From contig JADGDX010000024.1 in the NCBI GenBank assembly GCA_016744675.1, forward strand, positions 1 through 39,861: a stretch of 39,861 nt of DNA. Direction: 5' to 3'. This DNA comes from Desulfuromusa sp. GTDB taxonomy: Bacteria > Desulfobacterota > Desulfuromonadia > Desulfuromonadales > Geopsychrobacteraceae. Shown piece after piece: positions 36,545 through 39,861 of the stretch (position 1 is its first letter; each line of letters starts with the position of its first letter). The translations under genes and the position numbers were made by a program. The notes beneath the pieces are model-generated. The model worked only from the letters and a program-made list of their open reading frames with translations, made no database searches and was not told where the DNA came from.

Positions 36545-37717
36545 ATGTTTAAACGCATTGTTTTAATTATACTCGATGGTGTTGGTATTGGTGCTTCGCC
36601 AGATGCTGAAGAATATGGAGATATGGGGGCGGCAACTCTTCAGCACGTGGCGCAAACGGCAGGAGGATTATCTTTACCCCATTTAGAACAGCTTGGCCTT
36701 GGCCATATTGCGACAATTAAAGGGTTAGGAGAAATTGCAAAGCCTCTTGGTTGTTGGGGGAAGATGGCTGAGAAAAGTCCGGGTAAGGATTCTGTGACGG
36801 GTCATTGGGAGTTGGCTGGTGTTGTTCTTGATCGGCCCTTTACAACATATCCCGGAGGCTTTCCTGAAGAGATACTCGATGCCTTTAGACTCGAAACCGG
36901 GTTGCAACCTCTGGGAAATGTTGCAGCAAGTGGGACTGATATCCTTCGCGAGCTCGGTGAGCAGCATTTGCAAACGGGACGACCAATTATTTATACGAGC
37001 AGCGATTCAGTTTTACAGATTGCCGCTCACGAAGAGGTCATTGCACCTGAGGAGCTTTATGCTCTCTGTCGCAAAGCAGAAAAAATTCTTTTACCCTACA
37101 ATGTTTGCAGGGTTATTGCTCGTCCCTTTAGAGGGACAAATAGTAAAGATTTCTATCGAACCTCCGGGAGGCATGATTTTCCGCAGAAGCCACCGGTTAA
37201 AACTTTATTAGAGTTGTTGCAGGAAGAAAATATATCAACCTGCGGTATTGGTAAAATCGAAGATCTTTTTGCTGGTAAAGGATTGACTGATTCGTTTGTT
37301 ACTCATAGTAACCGTGAAGGGATGAGTCAAACGCTTCAAGCTCTTGATTTTGTCAATCAGGGTTTGGTCATGACCAATCTTGTTGATTTTGATATGCTCT
37401 ATGGGCACCGTTTAGATAGTGCTGGCTTTGCTGCGGCATTGGAAGAGTTTGATCGTTGGTTGCCTGAGTTGTTGAAAAAAATGCTTGTTGATGATTTGTT
37501 GATTATTACAGCGGACCATGGATGCGATCCGACGACTGCTGGGACAGATCATAGCCGTGAGTATGTTCCATTGCTTCTTTCATCACATTCATTCGTCGGT
37601 TCTGTTAATTTGGGAACCAGACAATCTTTTGCTGATGTTGGAGCAACGATCGCTGATAATTTTCAGATTTCTTTGCAATCAGGGCAAAGTTTTTTTTCTG
37701 AACTCATACCTGAATAA
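36545..37717 (+). CDS. deoB: Phosphopentomutase
   Basis: DeoB interconverts (deoxy)ribose 1- and 5-phosphate in nucleoside salvage. The 390-residue alkaline-phosphatase-superfamily protein has the metal site ILDGVGIGASPDAEEYGD, GKDSVTGHWELAG (whose Thr is the phosphoacceptor) and LLIITADHGCDPTTAGTDHS near the end, with further metal ligands. It lies 29 bases after argJ and 7 bases before the DUF2914 gene. Confidence 0.97.
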   Translation: MFKRIVLIILDGVGIGASPDAEEYGDMGAATLQHVAQTAGGLSLPHLEQLGLGHIATIKGLGEIAKPLGCWGKMAEKSPGKDSVTGHWELAGVVLDRPFTTYPGGFPEEILDAFRLETGLQPLGNVAASGTDILRELGEQHLQTGRPIIYTSSDSVLQIAAHEEVIAPEELYALCRKAEKILLPYNVCRVIARPFRGTNSKDFYRTSGRHDFPQKPPVKTLLELLQEENISTCGIGKIEDLFAGKGLTDSFVTHSNREGMSQTLQALDFVNQGLVMTNLVDFDMLYGHRLDSAGFAAALEEFDRWLPELLKKMLVDDLLIITADHGCDPTTAGTDHSREYVPLLLSSHSFVGSVNLGTRQSFADVGATIADNFQISLQSGQSFFSELIPE

Positions 37718-37724
37718 GGGGGTC

Positions 37725-38120
37725 ATGACGTTGAAAAAACTATTTATATTAATTTGTACGATCGCTATCACTGGAAGTTTCTCGTTTTCTTACGCAACCG
37801 ATTTGATGGTTGCAGATGGAGTCATTACCACAGCTATCAAAGAACAGATGCCGGTTGATAGTATTGAATCTTACCGTGCCGATTTTGGTAAGCTTTTCTG
37901 TTTTACCCGAATTGTTGGTGCACAAGGTGATACGGAGGTGACCCATGTTTGGTATTATCAGGAAAATGAGATTGCACGGGTCACGTTGCCGGTCAAGTCT
38001 GCTGACTGGCGGACTTACTCTTCAAAAAGGTTCTTGCCTCAATGGTCAGGCAACTGGAGGGTTGTTATTCTTGATGGCGAACTGAACGAAATAGCAACTA
38101 TTCCTTTTTTACTTGAATAG
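37725..38120 (+). CDS. Secreted DUF2914 domain protein
   Basis: This 131-residue protein has a signal peptide (MTLKKLFILICTIAITGSFS, cleavage near SYA) followed by a single DUF2914 domain (about 28-131). Characteristic segments are FCFTRIVG, VTHVWYYQENEIARVTLPV, WRTYSSKRFLPQWSGNWRV and VVILDGELN. The function of the family is unknown; a periplasmic or surface small domain is likely. AAGGGGG sits just before the ATG. The frame stays open far upstream into deoB, but the start and signal peptide fix the gene. Confidence 0.88.
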   Translation: MTLKKLFILICTIAITGSFSFSYATDLMVADGVITTAIKEQMPVDSIESYRADFGKLFCFTRIVGAQGDTEVTHVWYYQENEIARVTLPVKSADWRTYSSKRFLPQWSGNWRVVILDGELNEIATIPFLLE

Positions 38121-38132
38121 CTGAATGAATTA

Positions 38133-38161
38133 AAAAGGCGACCTTTGACGGTCGCCTTTTT
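38133..38161. terminator. Bidirectional intrinsic terminator
   Basis: GGCGACC (38137-38143) and GGTCGCC (38150-38156) form a perfect 7-bp stem with a 6-nt loop, with A-run and T-run on either side. It ends both the argJ-deoB-DUF2914 unit (plus) and mucR (minus). Confidence 0.93.
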
Positions 38162-38191
38162 GCTCTCTACTTTACTAAGGCTCGGCTTTAA

Positions 38192-38614
38192 TTATTTTTT
38201 TGTCCGAGCAGCACGTGCCTTAGCTAAGTTTCCGGCTAAATCGCGTTCAACAGCCATTTTGCGACGGCTTTCTGAATAGTTTTTTGAAGCAAGAGACTGA
38301 CTTCTTGGGATATCAAACTGTTTTCGGTATTCCGATGCAGTCATCTCGTGTGATGTTTTTAGGTGGCGTGAAAGAGTTTTGAAGCCCTTGCCGCAGATCA
38401 TGCAGTAGATTTTGTCTTTCCCGAAGGCTTTTTTTCTACTCACCGCAGGAGTGTCTTCGACTTCTTCAACTGTTTCTACTATATCTCCCTTTTCTAAGGA
38501 AGACAGTGCAGAATGAACTTCGTTGAGCTCTGCAATTAATTCTTCTTTAGACATGGGTGTGGTTGATGCATGCGCAGCAACAATATCTGCAGCCATTTCC
38601 ATAATATTTGCCAT
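38192..38614 (-). CDS. MucR/Ros family zinc-finger transcriptional regulator
   Basis: This 140-residue DNA-binding regulator has a Ros-type finger C71-x2-C74-x9-H84-x4-H89 (CMICGKGFKTLSRHLKTSH). After it come the family segments SEYRKQFDIPRS and SESRRKMAVERDLAGNLA. The N-terminal 55 residues are an acidic helical region used for oligomerisation in MucR proteins, which act as H-NS-like silencers of AT-rich DNA. A good Shine-Dalgarno (AGGAG) lies 9 bases before the ATG. An A/T-rich upstream region suits self-regulation, but this is inferred. Confidence 0.93.
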   Translation of the reverse strand: MANIMEMAADIVAAHASTTPMSKEELIAELNEVHSALSSLEKGDIVETVEEVEDTPAVSRKKAFGKDKIYCMICGKGFKTLSRHLKTSHEMTASEYRKQFDIPRSQSLASKNYSESRRKMAVERDLAGNLAKARAARTKK

Positions 38615-38663
38615 AATAATGCTCTCCTAGTTGGTTGGGAAAACTTGACGTACAAGTATTCAT
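38547..38663 (-). CDS. Possible leader ORF overlapping mucR
   Basis: This 38-codon frame starts MNTCTSSFPNQLGEHYYGKY and continues into a Cys-rich end (CRYCCCACINH). It overlaps the first part of mucR in another frame. Its Shine-Dalgarno GGAGGGGAG, 2-3 bases before the ATG, is stronger than that of mucR itself. It may be a chance frame, or a leader that modulates mucR translation. No homologue is known to me. Confidence 0.2.
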   Translation of the reverse strand: MNTCTSSFPNQLGEHYYGKYYGNGCRYCCCACINHTHV

Positions 38664-38774
38664 TTCTCCCCTCCAAGGTTTTATAGAATTAACTTTTAGA
38701 ACATATTGAAAAATAAAAGCAAGTTTATAATTTATTACTATCTTATTGTTAATTTATATTCTCTCAAACATTGA

Positions 38775-38780
38775 TATAAT
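38775..38780 (+). promoter_or_regulatory. Candidate -10 element of dgt
   Basis: A perfect TATAAT lies 30 bases before the dgt ATG, in strongly A/T-rich DNA. The -35 (TTTATA, 16 bases upstream) is poor. The 38664-38760 stretch contains no other clear element and probably also holds the mucR promoter. Confidence 0.4.
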
Positions 38781-38809
38781 GTTTTTATTCTATATACGAC
38801 AGGTTTTTT

Positions 38810-39850
38810 ATGGATATTAGGAAATCATTGGAAAATTTAGAACTCCAGACTCTAGCTCCTTCGGCCTGCTTAAGTTCTCAAAGTAAAGGTCGTAAGTTTC
38901 CCACGGAACTTTGTAGTATGCGGACAGTCTTTCAACATGACCGTGATCGTATTTTACATAGCAAAGCGTTTCGTAGGCTTAAATATAAAACACAAGTGTT
39001 TCTTTCTCCTGAAGGGGATCATTATCGAACGCGTTTAACGCATACCCTTGAAGTGTCCCAGGTGGCCCGCACTATTTCTCGAGCATTACGCCTCAATGAG
39101 GACCTTACCGAAGCTATTTCTCTTGGGCATGATTTAGGCCATACTCCTTTTGGGCATGTCGGGGAGCGAGTTTTGAATGCCTTGGTTCCTGGTGGTTTTC
39201 ACCATGTCCGGCAAAGTTTAAGGGTTGTTGAACTATTGGAAAAAGACGGGCATGGTTTAAATCTGACACATGAGGTTCGTGATGGTATTTTAAAACATTC
39301 AAAAGGACAGGGAGGCCTTTTGACTCCCGATGCGCAATCGTGTGCCCAGACTTTAGAAGGTCAGGTTGTTCGACTTGCGGATATTATCGCTTATGTTAGT
39401 CATGATCTTGACGATGCAATACGTGGTCATGTCATCAAGGTAGAAGATATCCCTCGAGATATTTCTGATGTAGTTGGTCTGCGTCATTCGTGCCGAATTG
39501 ATCGAATGGTACGGGATCTGATTGGGGAATCTATGGCAACCGATTGTCGTGAAGTGCGCCTTTCTTATGAAATGGATGAGGCTATTAGGGAGTTGCGTAG
39601 CTGGCTTTTTAAGCATGTTTATCAGGCTGATTCGGTGCAGTCTGAATTTGATAAGGCGTCCCATCTCCTTCATGAACTTTTTCTCTACTTTTGTGATCGT
39701 GAAGCCATTTTTCTTCATTACGGTGGCCGGCGATTTGACGGAGACAGTCTCGAGGTATCTGTCGCAGATTTTATTGCTGGAATGACCGATCGTTTTGCTT
39801 TGTCCTTATATCGTGAATGTTTTCTTCCTTTGCCGTGGAAGAGCATATAA
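38810..39850 (+). CDS. dgt: Deoxyguanosinetriphosphate triphosphohydrolase-like HD protein
   Basis: This 346-residue HD-domain dNTPase hydrolyses dNTPs to deoxynucleoside and triphosphate, helping balance pools. Motifs are the N-terminal DRDRILHSKAFRRLKYKTQV, the first HD histidine in RTRLTHTLEV (H78), the HD pair in SLGHDLGHTPFGHVGE (H107, D108) and VRLADIIAYVSHDLDDAIR with the later metal-binding Asp. It is the shorter (about 340-350 residue) class, not the 505-residue E. coli type, so substrate range may be broader. The gene is complete, ending 11 bases before the window edge. Confidence 0.95.
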   Translation: MDIRKSLENLELQTLAPSACLSSQSKGRKFPTELCSMRTVFQHDRDRILHSKAFRRLKYKTQVFLSPEGDHYRTRLTHTLEVSQVARTISRALRLNEDLTEAISLGHDLGHTPFGHVGERVLNALVPGGFHHVRQSLRVVELLEKDGHGLNLTHEVRDGILKHSKGQGGLLTPDAQSCAQTLEGQVVRLADIIAYVSHDLDDAIRGHVIKVEDIPRDISDVVGLRHSCRIDRMVRDLIGESMATDCREVRLSYEMDEAIRELRSWLFKHVYQADSVQSEFDKASHLLHELFLYFCDREAIFLHYGGRRFDGDSLEVSVADFIAGMTDRFALSLYRECFLPLPWKSI

Positions 39851-39861
39851 ATGTGTAAGGG

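Noticed and set aside
37518..37724. Longer version of the DUF2914 gene reaching into deoB
   Set aside because: The upstream residues overlap deoB in another frame, while the ATG at 37725 has a strong Shine-Dalgarno and opens a clear signal peptide.

Overview
This 39.9-kb window reads as a chromosomal, mostly housekeeping segment of a Gram-negative anaerobe. The gene set points to Desulfuromonadales (Geobacter/Desulfuromonas relatives, Desulfobacterota) with moderate confidence. The reasons are the mreBCD-mrdA-rodA block, a nadK-recN-M23 peptidase-secA-argJ neighbourhood, a small MucR/Ros zinc-finger regulator, a full selenocysteine operon and moderate GC content. No insertion sequence, prophage, CRISPR array or rRNA operon was seen.

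Layout: 1-5.8 kb holds the end of a NYN-domain protein, a long-form U32 protein, a small Pro-rich ORF, tRNA-Leu(CAA), pabC-pabB and tRNA-Ala(GGC). 5.9-10.5 kb is a tight selA-selB-selD operon. Its selD contains an in-frame UGA at the catalytic Cys position, so SelD is itself a selenoprotein, and it ends in a 54-codon TatA-like ORF that overlaps the selD stop. 10.5-15.3 kb (minus strand) is a compact three-gene operon: a membrane PAS/pseudokinase protein fused to a DEDDh exonuclease, a second DEDDh exonuclease, and an acetyl-CoA-synthetase homologue whose P-loop, CoA-binding and catalytic-lysine motifs are all altered. 15.6-18.5 kb has purC and a PpiD-type foldase on the minus strand. Divergent from these, 18.6-24.1 kb carries the rod-shape operon mreB-(terminator)-mreC-mreD-mrdA-rodA, followed by queG. 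25.3-26.6 kb is rarA on the minus strand. 26.8-38.1 kb runs on the plus strand: nadK, recN, M23 peptidase, secA, a REC-GAF-histidine kinase, argJ, deoB and a DUF2914 protein. The end has mucR (minus) and dgt (plus).

How the genes fit together: the sel genes make selenophosphate, Sec-tRNA and the UGA-decoding factor. The adjoining TatA-like protein is suggestive because Sec-containing formate dehydrogenases and hydrogenases are Tat substrates. The mre/mrd genes form the elongasome. PpiD, SecA and the M23 protein serve the envelope. pabBC, purC, nadK, deoB, dgt, queG and argJ are core metabolism. The most likely undescribed system is the sensor-exonuclease / exonuclease / pseudo-acyl-CoA-synthetase operon. 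Many starts were moved inward from the longest reading frame using Shine-Dalgarno (SD) spacing and family N-termini; each case is noted.
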